Positions 7,528 to 17,191 of a stretch of DNA of 64,000 nucleotides are shown here, piece after piece. Every line of letters begins with the position of its first letter. Position 1 is the first letter of the stretch. Source of the DNA: Pelistega ratti (GTDB lineage: Bacteria; Pseudomonadota; Gammaproteobacteria; Burkholderiales; Burkholderiaceae_B); contig NZ_CP047165.1 in NCBI RefSeq assembly GCF_009833965.1, positions 124,001 through 188,000 of the forward strand. The letters are read 5' to 3'. The notes below the pieces were generated by a model. It was given only the letters and a program-made list of their open reading frames with translations. It was not told the DNA's origin and ran no database searches. The position numbers and the translations under genes are program-made.

Positions 7528-8361
7528 ATGTTAATTCGTGTACAAGAAATATTATCTACCCCAACAGTTAAGCGTCAATTTATTGATGTTCGACATGATC
7601 TGATGAATCACCAGTTTGGTGCTCAGTCCTATGTAGAGGGACATATTCCAGGAGCGGTTTTCTTTGATCATGAAACAGATTTATGTGCAACAAAAACAGG
7701 TAAAAATGGTCGCCATCCTTTACCTAAAAGAGAGGATTTTGCGGCATTATTAGCGAAAAAGGGCATTGATATTGATGCTCACATCGTTGTTTATGATGCA
7801 GATAATATGATGTTTGCTGCACATATGTGGTGGATGTTAAGATGGTTAGGTTTTGAACATGTACAGGTTTTAGATGGTGGGATTAAAGCATGGAAAGCAG
7901 CTAATGGTGGGATAGAAACAGGTATTGCACCTGCTTTACCACCTGTACAGTGTGCTCTTCGTGATAGTTTGGTTAAAACCTATACGGCAGAGCAAGTACT
8001 AGCTAATATCCAATCCCCCCAATTTACCTTATTAGATGCTAGAGCACCAGAGCGCTATCGTGGTGATGTAGAACCAATGGATCCTGTAGCAGGGCATATT
8101 CCTCATGCGATTAATCACCCCTTTACGCTTAATCTAACGGCAGAAGGTTTAATGAAATCACCTGAGGCACTGAAAGAGGCTTTTTCTGCTTATAACCAAT
8201 ATGATTTAATTGTGCATCAATGTGGTTCGGGTGTAACTGCTTGCCATAATATTTTAGCGATGGAAGTAGCAGGGTTACATCATTATGCCTTATACCCTGG
8301 GTCTTGGAGTGAATGGGTGGCTGATCCTAGTCGTCCGATTGCAGTAGGAAATGAACCTTAA
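7528..8361 (+). CDS. sseA: 3-mercaptopyruvate sulfurtransferase
   Basis: Two rhodanese domains in 277 residues: an inactive N-terminal one (about 15-125) and a catalytic C-terminal one (about 160-275). The active cysteine is Cys232 in the loop CGSGVTAC, the version typical of mercaptopyruvate rather than thiosulfate sulfurtransferases (CGKGVTA-like or CRKGVT). It moves sulfur from 3-mercaptopyruvate to thiol acceptors or cyanide in cysteine breakdown. AAGGAG stands 7 bp before the ATG. Transcribed alone and probably ended by the hairpin at 8508-8544. Confidence 0.92.
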   Translation: MLIRVQEILSTPTVKRQFIDVRHDLMNHQFGAQSYVEGHIPGAVFFDHETDLCATKTGKNGRHPLPKREDFAALLAKKGIDIDAHIVVYDADNMMFAAHMWWMLRWLGFEHVQVLDGGIKAWKAANGGIETGIAPALPPVQCALRDSLVKTYTAEQVLANIQSPQFTLLDARAPERYRGDVEPMDPVAGHIPHAINHPFTLNLTAEGLMKSPEALKEAFSAYNQYDLIVHQCGSGVTACHNILAMEVAGLHHYALYPGSWSEWVADPSRPIAVGNEP

Positions 8362-8507
8362 GTAATAGATTATTAATCACTTACGATAAATTACATTTAT
8401 GATAAATTATCGAGTGTATAAACCAGTATAATCTGTTTCCTATTGAATATATTTAATGGCTAGTCATCATTAATACTTTCCGTTCGATATATTCTTATAT
8501 AGCTGAT

Positions 8508-8544
8508 AGCACCTATCAAAAAGTATATGACATTGATAGGTGCT
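8508..8544. terminator. terminator of sulfurtransferase gene
   Basis: AGCACCTATCAA and TTGATAGGTGCT pair over 12 bp with a 13-nt loop, followed by AATTATTT. Confidence 0.6.
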
Positions 8545-8581
8545 AATTATTTGTCAGGTACTATATCGTAGATTGATTTTT

Positions 8582-9700
8582 ATGTTTAAAATCGTTTTAT
8601 TTCTTTTTTCTATTTATCTTGTCTGGCGGTTGATTTTACCGTTACCACTCGCAAAAGTATGGCGTTGGGTATTGAGTATTATGCTTTTGATGCTTGCTCA
8701 ATACTATTGGGTGCGTGAGTGGATTTTTGGTTCGCTTGCTTCACCAGAAGTGCCTAGATGGGTCTTATTGGTATTAGGTAGCACATTTGTTTATTTTGTT
8801 ATAACAGTGTTATTGACAGTCTTTATAGAGATAATTCATTTAATAGCACGGTTTGTTCTGCGTATTTCTCGAGCTAAATGGTCAAATACCTTACGAATAG
8901 GGATTTTACTGGGTAGTGGGGTATTGAGTATTTTTGGGGTACAACAAGCGATAAAAGTACCCGAGGTTAAAACGGTTGTTTTACCTATCAAAAATTTACC
9001 AGCAGGCTTAGAGGGTTTTAAACTAGTACATTTAACGGACTTACATATTAGCCCTTTGCTTAATCAAGAATGGTTAGCTGCGGTTGTTGAGAAAACTAAT
9101 GGTTTACAGGCAGATGTTATTGCAATTACGGGTGATTTAATTGATGGTTTTGTTAAAGATCGTCAAAAAGAAATCCCCCCTTATGCTGCATTACAAGCAC
9201 GATATGGTGTCTTAGCGAGTCTTGGTAATCATGAGTATTATTTTCATGCACCAGAATGGTATGTGACATTTCAACAGTTGGGGATGCAAGTATTAGTGAA
9301 TCAGCATACGGTGTTAACCCATCAAGGTGAGCCTATTGTTTTTGCAGGTGTGGCTGATCCTGTGGCTATAGGTGTTGGTCTAGAAGGACCTAATGTGGAT
9401 AAGGCACTATCTGATGCTCCTAAAGGTGTCTTTACGGTTTTATTAGATCATCGTCCCCATCAAGCGAAAGATCATTTACAAAAGGGTGTCAATCTACAAT
9501 TATCTGGTCATACACATGGGGGAATGATAGTAGGCTTTCAGGAAATAGTGAAGCAATTTAATGCCGGTTTTGTCTCAGGACTTTATGCAGTAGGCGAAGG
9601 TTTATTGTATGTGAGTAACGGTACAGGCTTATGGAATGGTTTTCCTGTAAGGCTAGGTGTGCCATCGGAGATTACATTATTTATATTAAAAAGGGGATAA
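8582..9700 (+). CDS. membrane-anchored metallophosphoesterase
   Basis: N-terminal half with about four hydrophobic segments (residues 1-20, 28-45, 60-90, 108-125), then a calcineurin-like phosphoesterase domain. All metal motifs are visible: DLH (HLTDLHIS), GDL (ITGDLID), GNHE (SLGNHEYY) and GHTHGG. This is the YkuE/YaeI-type family, for which lipid or UDP-sugar phosphoester hydrolysis has been described in relatives. The substrate here is unknown. The start at 8582 gives 372 residues beginning MFKIVLFLF; an upstream ATG at 8540 would put the start inside the preceding terminator and add a non-conserved tail. Confidence 0.85.
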   Translation: MFKIVLFLFSIYLVWRLILPLPLAKVWRWVLSIMLLMLAQYYWVREWIFGSLASPEVPRWVLLVLGSTFVYFVITVLLTVFIEIIHLIARFVLRISRAKWSNTLRIGILLGSGVLSIFGVQQAIKVPEVKTVVLPIKNLPAGLEGFKLVHLTDLHISPLLNQEWLAAVVEKTNGLQADVIAITGDLIDGFVKDRQKEIPPYAALQARYGVLASLGNHEYYFHAPEWYVTFQQLGMQVLVNQHTVLTHQGEPIVFAGVADPVAIGVGLEGPNVDKALSDAPKGVFTVLLDHRPHQAKDHLQKGVNLQLSGHTHGGMIVGFQEIVKQFNAGFVSGLYAVGEGLLYVSNGTGLWNGFPVRLGVPSEITLFILKRG

Positions 9701-9892
9701 AATAAGATTATCAAGAAATTATTACTTAATTATCTATAAAACATAGAGTGATAAAAATACGGTAAATAGTGGTTAGTCATTGAGATAAATTTTGTTTTGA
9801 TGACCAAATATGCTTGGTGATTATCCACTATTTTTTAGGTTTTGGGGAAAATAGAATAAGTCAAAGGGGTGTTTATATAGAGAAGAATATTT

Positions 9893-10324
9893 TTAATTTT
9901 TTTGAATACGCAAAGCAAGCATTCCGCCTATTAAGGCAAGAAGAGAACCATATAAGCCGTAATATAAAAGGAAGTTATTAAATAATGCCATAAATCCCCA
10001 ACCTTTCTGGTATAAGGACTCTAGTGTAGCGGTATCAACTAATACTAAAGCAAGGTAATTATAGAGAATAGCAATAGAAAACCCGAGTAGAACAATTATC
10101 GGTAAGCGGGGGTAGCGTTGAGGTAAAAGCTGAAAAATAATCGTTAAGCAAAGGGATACAATACCTAATTTATGAATGGTGGCATAGAGAAAAAGATTGA
10201 TAGTTTCCCATGTAAGGCGAGTATCAAGATGTTGAAATCCACCCATAGAATAAATCGTGGCTCCTAAACTAATAAGAGCCACTGCAAATAATGCGAATAA
10301 AAAACAAAAAATTGTTTTAATCAT
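9893..10324 (-). CDS. four-helix membrane protein, unknown
   Basis: 143 residues with four clear hydrophobic segments (about 3-27, 45-68, 75-95, 112-138) and short loops. The last residues (LRIQKN) are basic, as in small integral inner-membrane proteins. No motif that I can assign. It lies 11 bp downstream of efp on the same strand, so it is probably co-transcribed with efp. It could belong to one of the DUF families of small four-helix proteins. Confidence 0.6.
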   Translation of the reverse strand: MIKTIFCFLFALFAVALISLGATIYSMGGFQHLDTRLTWETINLFLYATIHKLGIVSLCLTIIFQLLPQRYPRLPIIVLLGFSIAILYNYLALVLVDTATLESLYQKGWGFMALFNNFLLYYGLYGSLLALIGGMLALRIQKN

Positions 10325-10335
10325 TGCATTAACGA

Positions 10336-10893
10336 TTACATGACACGGCTACGGTATTCGTTTGTGCGTGTATCGATTTCAATCTTGTCGCCAATATTGC
10401 AGAATAAAGGTACAGCAAGCTCAAAACCAGTATTAATCTTAGCAGGTTTCATCACTTTGCCTGATGTATCACCTTTAACAGCAGGTTCAGTATATACAAT
10501 CTCACGAACAATAATAGTAGGTAGTTCAACAGAGATGGCACGACCCTCGTAGAAAACTACTTCTACTGTCATTCCTTCTTCTAGGAAATTGAGTGCATCG
10601 CCCATATTGTCGGCTTCAACATCGTGTTGATTGTATTCTTCATCCATAAATACATACATAGGATCCGCAAAATAAGAATAAGTACATTCTTTTTTGTCTA
10701 ATACAACAACATCAAATTTCTCATCTGCTTTGTAAACAGTTTCAGAACCAGAACCTGTTAAAAGGTTTTTGAATTTTAATTTAACAACAGCTGCGTTACG
10801 ACCAGATTTATTGTATTCAGCTTTTTGAACAACGAGTGGGTTGCCATCAACCATTACTACATTGCCTACGCGCAATTCTTGAGCGATTTTCAT
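10336..10893 (-). CDS. efp: elongation factor P
   Basis: Relieves ribosomes stalled at polyproline. The 185-residue protein starts at ATG 10893 ([17 protein letters not shown]) behind GGAG; an upstream start at 10938 would add 15 residues foreign to the family. The modified position is Arg32 in the loop KSGRNAA, not Lys34 as in EpmA-dependent enterics. This is the EarP type, in which Arg32 is rhamnosylated. The three domains (KOW-like 1-65, OB 66-127, C-terminal OB 130-185) are complete. earP lies directly upstream on the same strand, which matches. Confidence 0.97.
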   Translation of the reverse strand: MKIAQELRVGNVVMVDGNPLVVQKAEYNKSGRNAAVVKLKFKNLLTGSGSETVYKADEKFDVVVLDKKECTYSYFADPMYVFMDEEYNQHDVEADNMGDALNFLEEGMTVEVVFYEGRAISVELPTIIVREIVYTEPAVKGDTSGKVMKPAKINTGFELAVPLFCNIGDKIEIDTRTNEYRSRVM

Positions 10894-10991
10894 TAAGTAA
10901 CTCCGAATGGAATAAGAAAAATATGAGCAAAAGCTCATTAAGAGCTTAGAAAAATTGGGTTAAACCCACTTAAACCATTATTTTAGCCTTT

Positions 10992-12245
10992 TTATCCATG
11001 TTTTGCCTGAAAATTAAGGATTGAAAAAGACAAAGTTTGATTTTTTAGTAAATGTTGTCGGTAGTCTAAGAGGGATTGTTGTAAGGAATGTAGCTGATCT
11101 GATTGAAATAATTGCGTAAATGCCTTAGAAAGAGTATTAGAAGATGTTGTTAATTTACCACTATCAATGGATGATGAACATGAAGAAACTTCATTCCATG
11201 CTGTATTTAAGGTAATAAGACGAGTATCAAAAGGATAGGAATTAAGCCATGCGTGTAACTTTTCTAAATGAATATTTTCTTCTTGTGGATAAATATGCCA
11301 AATAAAAGGAATCCCTGACCAAATCGCACGTACAAAACTATCTTCCCCCCGTACAATATTGAAGGTAGAACAGGCTAAGAGATAATCAAATTGCTCTTGG
11401 GGGAGAAAGGCAAAGCGTTTAATACGAATAAAATCAGCATGAGTGGATTGTAAGAGTTGCTCTGCTTGTGGAAGCACTCCTTCGGGGATTAATAAGAGTG
11501 TTGGGCGATGATTAGCCTGTAAACCTTGGAGTAAACTTAAAAAAGGAGCATGAGGGTAGCAAAAGAGGGTGATAAGCTGATCTCCTTGGATAAAGGCATC
11601 AGCGACTTCTTTACCAATATACTGTAAGAGCCATTGGTATTTTTCTGCTTGATGAAAATTTGCCAAAGAGGGTAAAAGCGTAGTTTCTCGAATTAACCCA
11701 CCTGTTTTAGAGGTAAATCCAGGAAAGAAGAAATATTTAGCTACCCCATTTGCTTGGATAGAGGGCTGTGCATGAAAAGACTCTACCCAAGGTTCGGCAC
11801 TAAGGTACTCAACATTTAACCAGTAGCGTGTCTGTCCTTTCATTTGTTGAATAAATCCCTCATCCAAATTAGCACCAAAGGCTTCAATCACCAAAGGAGC
11901 TGGTTGAGCTTGGCTAACAGTATTATCTTGCCAATGCATAATATGAATGCCTTGAATGATTTGTTGTGTTTTATGGGGATCGATGCGTGGTTCAAGGCGA
12001 GCGAAACTATACAAATCATCTACCCATAATCGAATGGTGTTGGGTATGGTAGGGTGGTGTTTAAAAAGAGTTTGTAGTAGGCTTGCTGGGTCAAAATAAT
12101 CTGGATTAATTTGAGCAATATGTAAATGATTTTGTAAATCTTTAGCCAGCCGCCAACATACCCCTATATCACCATAGTTATCAATAACGCGACAAAAAAT
12201 ATCAATGAGTGCGGGTGAGGCGCTATAGGGGGTTATGTTTAGCAT
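10992..12245 (-). CDS. earP: EF-P arginine 32 rhamnosyltransferase
   Basis: GT-B fold transferase (417 residues) that moves rhamnose from dTDP-rhamnose to Arg32 of EF-P. Family hallmarks are visible: DIFCRVIDNYGDIGVCWRLA at residues 15-34, containing the catalytic-site Asp residues, and the donor-binding region RGEDSFVRAIWSGIPFIWHI followed by YPQEENIHLEKL near 300-330. It sits about 100 bp upstream of efp in the same direction, the arrangement seen in many Beta- and Gammaproteobacteria. A serine-rich stretch near 355-370 (SSCSSSIDSGK) is a likely species-specific insertion. No rhamnose synthesis genes are in the window. Confidence 0.95.
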   Translation of the reverse strand: MLNITPYSASPALIDIFCRVIDNYGDIGVCWRLAKDLQNHLHIAQINPDYFDPASLLQTLFKHHPTIPNTIRLWVDDLYSFARLEPRIDPHKTQQIIQGIHIMHWQDNTVSQAQPAPLVIEAFGANLDEGFIQQMKGQTRYWLNVEYLSAEPWVESFHAQPSIQANGVAKYFFFPGFTSKTGGLIRETTLLPSLANFHQAEKYQWLLQYIGKEVADAFIQGDQLITLFCYPHAPFLSLLQGLQANHRPTLLLIPEGVLPQAEQLLQSTHADFIRIKRFAFLPQEQFDYLLACSTFNIVRGEDSFVRAIWSGIPFIWHIYPQEENIHLEKLHAWLNSYPFDTRLITLNTAWNEVSSCSSSIDSGKLTTSSNTLSKAFTQLFQSDQLHSLQQSLLDYRQHLLKNQTLSFSILNFQAKHG

Positions 12246-12251
12246 AGTTTA

Positions 12252-13448
12252 TTATTTAAATATTTGGGATAGACCCGCCACACCTTGGCGGATTTTAGCT
12301 TCTGGTACAGTCACAAAACTAAGTCGTAAATGATTGGTTATTGTCTTTTCTGCTAATGGATAGAAAGGCTGTCCTGGAACATAGGCGACTTTTTGTTCTT
12401 CAACGGCACGAGGTAATAATTCAGTAGTATTTACTTGCTCATTAAAGGTTAGCCAGATAAACATACCGCCTGTAGGACGTGTCCATTGTACATCAATCCC
12501 TTTGAAATGTTCGTCTAGTGCCTCTAGCATATAAGTGCATTGTCGTTTATAGAGCTCGCGCACTTGGGGGAGATGTGTATCTAAGAAACCATTTTTAATC
12601 GTTTCATAGACCGCCATTTGTGTAATGGTTGATGTGTGTAGATCTGTTGCCTGTTTTAATTGTACCATTTTGCTAATAATGGCTTCTGGGGCAATGATAT
12701 AGCCAATACGCATACCTGGTGCTAAGACTTTAGAGAATGAACCCATACGAATAACCGTACCGCCATGTTGTTGAGATAAGGCATAGAGTCCGGGTAAGGC
12801 TTCACCCTCAAAGCGTAATTCACCATAAGGATCATCTTCAATCAATGGTAGATTAAGTGCGGCACAGCGTTTGACTAAAGCAATACGGCGTTCTAGTTTG
12901 AGGGTACGACCAGTAGGGTTTTGAAAGTTAGGTAATGCATAGATAAAACGAGCGTCTTTAGCAATCTCATCAGTCAGCCCATCTGGAATCAATCCTTGTT
13001 CATCAGTAGGGATGGTGGCATAAGTAGGTGCAAATTGATTAAATGATTGGATTGCCCCTAAATAAGAGGGGGATTCTAAAACAACTTTAGAGCCTTCATC
13101 AATAAAGAGTTTTCCAATCAGATCAAGTGCTTGTTGTGAGCCTGATACGATAAGGACATTATCAACACCAATATCAACACCGCGAGTCTTAAAATCACTA
13201 ACAATCCATTCTCTCAATGGACGATACCCCTCTGTGGGAGAGTATTGTAGAGCCACTTTGGGCTGTTGAGTTAAAACAGTATCATATGCTGCTTTAATTT
13301 GGTCGTGTGGAAATCCTTCAGGAGAAGGCAATCCACCAGCAAAAGAAATCACATCAGGACGTTCAGTGACTTTTAAAATTTCACGAATAACAGAGCTAGT
13401 TGCTCCTGTAGCACGTTTTGATAAAGGGAATGAAACACTATTCATCAT
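12252..13448 (-). CDS. PLP-dependent aminotransferase, 2-aminoadipate/LysN-like
   Basis: Fold-type I aminotransferase of 398 residues. Visible: the substrate-entry motif SFAGGLPSPEGFP (35-47), the PLP-ring site SGSQQALDL, the ALPNFQNPTG loop, and the Schiff-base lysine in GSFSKVLAPGMRIGY (near 234). This matches the class I/II subgroup that includes LysN/2-aminoadipate transaminase and MocR-type domains, here without a DNA-binding domain. The exact amino-acid substrate cannot be read from sequence. It ends 6 bp upstream of earP on the same strand, so the two are probably co-transcribed. Confidence 0.85.
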   Translation of the reverse strand: MMNSVSFPLSKRATGATSSVIREILKVTERPDVISFAGGLPSPEGFPHDQIKAAYDTVLTQQPKVALQYSPTEGYRPLREWIVSDFKTRGVDIGVDNVLIVSGSQQALDLIGKLFIDEGSKVVLESPSYLGAIQSFNQFAPTYATIPTDEQGLIPDGLTDEIAKDARFIYALPNFQNPTGRTLKLERRIALVKRCAALNLPLIEDDPYGELRFEGEALPGLYALSQQHGGTVIRMGSFSKVLAPGMRIGYIIAPEAIISKMVQLKQATDLHTSTITQMAVYETIKNGFLDTHLPQVRELYKRQCTYMLEALDEHFKGIDVQWTRPTGGMFIWLTFNEQVNTTELLPRAVEEQKVAYVPGQPFYPLAEKTITNHLRLSFVTVPEAKIRQGVAGLSQIFK

Positions 13449-13819
13449 TATTATTCCAAAAATATTATGATAATGGGTAATCTTTAAAAATAAATAATAC
13501 TACTTAGTTTATATCTAAATAAATAAGCCTATTTATTTACCGAAAGTAGCTAGTACCGTTTTTATGGTATTTTATATATTTACAAAAGTTACCATAAGCA
13601 TAGTACATTGTTTTTTGATATTTTGTTAGTATAAGCGCTTTTTTAAGTGTTTTTTCTTATTTACCTAGATAAAGTATGAGAATAATAATGTATAAATAGG
13701 CGATAGGCTACTTTATTATTTAAGTTAAAAATAATAGTATAAAAATGCTATAAACCATATTAATCTACGGTTCTTTGCTTAATGTACAAATTATGTGTAC
13801 GGAGATGTAATTAAATAAC
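13449..13819. other. AT-rich gap between aminotransferase start and spoT end
   Basis: About 370 bp, strongly AT-rich, with no open frame or RNA gene that I can support and no clear terminator for spoT. It must hold the promoter of the aminotransferase-earP-efp group. Confidence 0.5.
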
Positions 13820-16090
13820 TTAATAATACCCTTTAATCCGTACAATTTTAAGCACTTGTGGTACTTGACGAATGGCTCGGATAACGGTGGCTAAATGATT
13901 ACGGTCTTCAACCTGTACGGTGAGTTGAAGATCAGCAATTCCCATGCTTTCATCAGGCATATGTAGGCGAATAATATTAGAACCTACACTAGCAATTTGC
14001 CCTGCAATACGACCGATAACCCCTTTTTCATTTTGAATCGTAACGAGTAGGCGAGTAGAAAGGTGTTTGTTATATTCCTGATCCCATGCAACAGAAACCC
14101 AACGTTCAGGTTCTTTGGCTCGTTGTCCAATGGCAATAGGACAATCTTCAGTATGAACAACTAAACCATAACCAGGACGTACAACAGCAATAACATTATC
14201 ACCGGGGATAGGGGTACAGCATGGTGATAGCGTAACTGATTGCCCCTCATTCCCTTGGATAAGAATAGGACTGGATCGGGCAGCATTTAGCTCATCAATA
14301 TCAGCAGCACTTGTTGCGATTAAGGGGGAGTCAATAAGAAAACGGCGAGCCACAACAGCGGCTAGACGGCGACCGACACCGATATCCATTAGGATTTCAT
14401 CAATACTATGTCCGCCAGATTCTTTGGCAAGTTTTTCCCAAGTAGGATCATCTTTACTTGGAATGTCAATATTTAATTCTCTTAGGGCTTGTCGTAAGAG
14501 TTTTTCGCCAAATTGAATAGACTCTTCTAGATTGACTGTTTTTAAATAATGACGAATTTCAGAACGTGCTTTACCTGTACGAACAAAATTTAACCACTGG
14601 ATATTTGGAGCTGCTTTCTCATTGGTAATAATCTGGACGGTATCCCCACTGACTAATGGTGTTTTGAGGGGGGCTTCTTTTCCATTGATAAGGGCTGAAA
14701 TAGCATGATTACCAATTTTGGTATGGATAGAGTAGGCAAAATCAATCGGTGTTGCCCCTCGAGGTAATGAGATAATCTTACCCTTAGGTGTCAGTACATA
14801 CACTGCATCAGGGAATAAATCGACTTTTACATTATCAATAAATTCAGAAGAATCACTTGTTTGACTCTGAATATCTAATAAAGACTGTAGCCAGCGATGT
14901 GTTTGTTTTTGTAAATCGCTAAGACTCATATTGTCTGTTTTGTAAATCCAGTGAGCAGCAATACCCTCTTCGGCGATATGATCCATATGGGTAGTACGAA
15001 TCTGAAACTCAATAGGTGTACCATAGGGGCCCACTAACGTGGTATGTAATGATTGATAACCATTGATTTTGGGTAGTGCAATATAGTCTTTGAATTTACC
15101 GGGAATAGGACGATAGAGTTGGTGTAGTACACCTAATGCAATATAACATTCAGTTAGGGTATTAACAATAATTCTAAATCCATAAATATCCAATACCTCA
15201 GAAAATGATTTCTTTTGTTCTTTCATTTTCTTGTGGATACTAAATAAGGTTTTTTCTCTACCAATTAACTTACCTTCAATACCATAAGCAGGTAAAGCTG
15301 CACGGATACTATCAGTAATCTTATGGGTGAGATTGCGATTGGTATTATGTGCGTTTTCAAGTGCTTGTTTGAGCACTCTATAGCGATTGGGGTAATAAGC
15401 CTCAAACGCTAAGTCCTCAAACTCTCGTACCAAATGGTTTAAACCTAAACGATTGGCAATAGGAGCATAAATCTCAAGTGTTTCATTAGATACACGGCGT
15501 GCCTTGCTAGGCTCTACGCCGCCTAATGTACGCATATTATGTAATCGATCGGATAGCTTAACTAAAATAACGCGTACATCTTTTGCGGTAGCTAGCAACA
15601 TTTTACGGAAGCTTTCGGCTTGTTGTTCAGATTTACTCGCAAAATTAATACGTTCTAACTTAGTTAAACCATCCACTAATTCAGCTACATCGGTGTTAAA
15701 TCTTTCAGCAATTTCTGCTTTTTCAATACCCTGATCTTCAATGACATCATGCAATAAGGCTGCCATTAAAGCACTTGCATCTAATTTCCACTGTGCGCAA
15801 ATTTCAGTTACTGCAACGGGGTGCGTAATGTAGGCTTCTCCACTTGAACGCATTTGTCCGAGGTGTGCTTTATCCGCAAAGCGATAAGCCTCACGAACTT
15901 GTTCAATATCGCTAGGAGAAAGATAGGTTTTGAGTTGTGTAATGAGTGGATAGAGTAAATCACCTGTATTTGTTGTATCAGGTGAAAAAGAAGGTGTGTC
16001 TGTGGGGAGTGCTTTCTTAACCCTTTTGCGGAAAGGGGAATTCTCGCGCAAAGCGTGAAGTAGCGAAGAGGAAACGTTTTTTATACCCAT
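13820..16090 (-). CDS. spoT: bifunctional (p)ppGpp synthetase/hydrolase
   Basis: Rel/SpoT enzyme of 756 residues that makes and degrades (p)ppGpp. The HD hydrolase domain is intact (ALLHDVIEDQG, HDxxED), so it can hydrolyse. The synthetase domain is also intact (YGFRIIVN, GYQSLHTT). TGS follows around 410-470 (VLTPKGKIISLPRGATPIDF), then helical and zinc-finger-like regions and a C-terminal ACT domain (about 680-756). The start is placed at ATG 16090 because AGAGGTG precedes it; the GTG at 16096 would overlap that ribosome site. It follows rpoZ by 15 bp, in the widespread gmk-rpoZ-spoT order. Confidence 0.96.
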   Translation of the reverse strand: MGIKNVSSSLLHALRENSPFRKRVKKALPTDTPSFSPDTTNTGDLLYPLITQLKTYLSPSDIEQVREAYRFADKAHLGQMRSSGEAYITHPVAVTEICAQWKLDASALMAALLHDVIEDQGIEKAEIAERFNTDVAELVDGLTKLERINFASKSEQQAESFRKMLLATAKDVRVILVKLSDRLHNMRTLGGVEPSKARRVSNETLEIYAPIANRLGLNHLVREFEDLAFEAYYPNRYRVLKQALENAHNTNRNLTHKITDSIRAALPAYGIEGKLIGREKTLFSIHKKMKEQKKSFSEVLDIYGFRIIVNTLTECYIALGVLHQLYRPIPGKFKDYIALPKINGYQSLHTTLVGPYGTPIEFQIRTTHMDHIAEEGIAAHWIYKTDNMSLSDLQKQTHRWLQSLLDIQSQTSDSSEFIDNVKVDLFPDAVYVLTPKGKIISLPRGATPIDFAYSIHTKIGNHAISALINGKEAPLKTPLVSGDTVQIITNEKAAPNIQWLNFVRTGKARSEIRHYLKTVNLEESIQFGEKLLRQALRELNIDIPSKDDPTWEKLAKESGGHSIDEILMDIGVGRRLAAVVARRFLIDSPLIATSAADIDELNAARSSPILIQGNEGQSVTLSPCCTPIPGDNVIAVVRPGYGLVVHTEDCPIAIGQRAKEPERWVSVAWDQEYNKHLSTRLLVTIQNEKGVIGRIAGQIASVGSNIIRLHMPDESMGIADLQLTVQVEDRNHLATVIRAIRQVPQVLKIVRIKGYY

Positions 16091-16105
16091 ACACACCTCT
16101 ATTGA

Positions 16106-16312
16106 TTAGGTTGGTACTTTACGTAACATCTCTAAACCTGTTTTACCATCAGCTACTTCGCGTAAGGCGATGACTGTGGGCTTATCATCTTCTGGATCAA
16201 CGCGTGGTTGGTGTCCTTGTGCTAATTCGCGTGCGCGATAAGTAGCGACTAATGTGAGATCAAAACGATTTGGGATTTTTTCTAAACTATCATCTACGGT
16301 AATACGAGCCAT
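16106..16312 (-). CDS. rpoZ: RNA polymerase omega subunit
   Basis: Sixty-eight residues, starting [19 protein letters not shown], the standard omega N-terminus, with the RARELAQGH helix that contacts beta-prime. It helps polymerase assembly and contributes to the ppGpp response, in keeping with its place between gmk and spoT. Spacing to gmk is 9 bp, so the three genes are one transcript. Confidence 0.96.
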   Translation of the reverse strand: MARITVDDSLEKIPNRFDLTLVATYRARELAQGHQPRVDPEDDKPTVIALREVADGKTGLEMLRKVPT

Positions 16313-16321
16313 GAATTTACC

Positions 16322-16954
16322 TTATTTTTGTGAATGTGAAATACCTAATTCTGCAAAAAGCTTATGGTTATTAGCAGCTTGGCAAGCATAGCGAAGATTT
16401 GCTGTCTTGACAATATATTCTAGCTGCGCCAAAGCAATATCAAATGAGTCATTAATGATAACATATTCAAATTCATCTGCGTGAGCAATTTCACTACTTG
16501 CCGCTAATAATCGGCGAGAAATAACGGAATCGCTATCTTGTCCGCGATGATGTAAACGTTTTTCAAGTTCTTCTATAGAAGGAGGAAGAATAAAGATATC
16601 AATGACATCAGGAAATTGTTGTCGTACTTGACGAGCGCCTTGCCAATCAATTTCAAGTAGGATACTTTGTCCTTTTTTGATTTTTTCCTCGACAAATGAA
16701 CGTGGTGTTCCATAGAAATTACCATGTACTTCAGCCCATTCTAAAAGATTATCTTCTTCTTTCCATTGGGTAAATGCTTCAACGGAGACAAAATGATACT
16801 CACGACCGTTCTCTTCTCCTGGGCGAGCAGGGCGGGTAGTGCATGATATGGATAAATGAATATCAGGGTGTTGTTTTAATAACGCATTGACGAGACTGGA
16901 TTTGCCTGCACCACTGGGTGCAGAGACCATAAAAACATTACCAGGGTATTTCAT
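16322..16954 (-). CDS. gmk: guanylate kinase
   Basis: Converts GMP to GDP with ATP. The P-loop [12 protein letters not shown] is at residues 10-21. The GMP-binding motif [20 protein letters not shown] is near 37-56. The lid region with HHRGQDSD is near 135, and the length (210) is normal. First gene of gmk-rpoZ-spoT. The upstream gap of about 145 bp to the phoH terminator should hold the promoter. Confidence 0.97.
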   Translation of the reverse strand: MKYPGNVFMVSAPSGAGKSSLVNALLKQHPDIHLSISCTTRPARPGEENGREYHFVSVEAFTQWKEEDNLLEWAEVHGNFYGTPRSFVEEKIKKGQSILLEIDWQGARQVRQQFPDVIDIFILPPSIEELEKRLHHRGQDSDSVISRRLLAASSEIAHADEFEYVIINDSFDIALAQLEYIVKTANLRYACQAANNHKLFAELGISHSQK

Positions 16955-17099
16955 TTTTATCCTTATTAAGAAGAGTGTATCAAATCACTATCATCATACC
17001 AAAAGATTGTGTGCTTATGTGATGAAATGGCTTGAGTTAAGTGCTGTTGTATTTAAAATTTGAGCAAGAATATGCAGATTAAGCAGATAAAGCTTCTTC

Positions 17100-17138
17100 A
17101 AAATTTATTAGGGCTAATTTATAGCCCTAATAAATTTT
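17100..17138. terminator. strong terminator after phoH-like gene
   Basis: Perfect 16-bp inverted repeat: AAAATTTATTAGGGCT, 7-nt loop, AGCCCTAATAAATTTT. It can stop transcription in either direction; it lies 54 bp past the PhoH stop. Confidence 0.85.
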
Positions 17139-17191
17139 AATAGTTATCCAATAGAGAAGGTTTATACATTGTGTAAGTTTTATCACCCTAA

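Noticed and set aside
9763..9834. Terminator after the metallophosphoesterase gene
   Set aside because: AAATAGTGG and CCACTATTT can pair and are followed by T, but the arms are about 50 nt apart; I cannot support it as a simple terminator.
10339..10552. Plus-strand frame opposite efp
   Set aside because: Shadow of efp; no ribosome site and no own signature.
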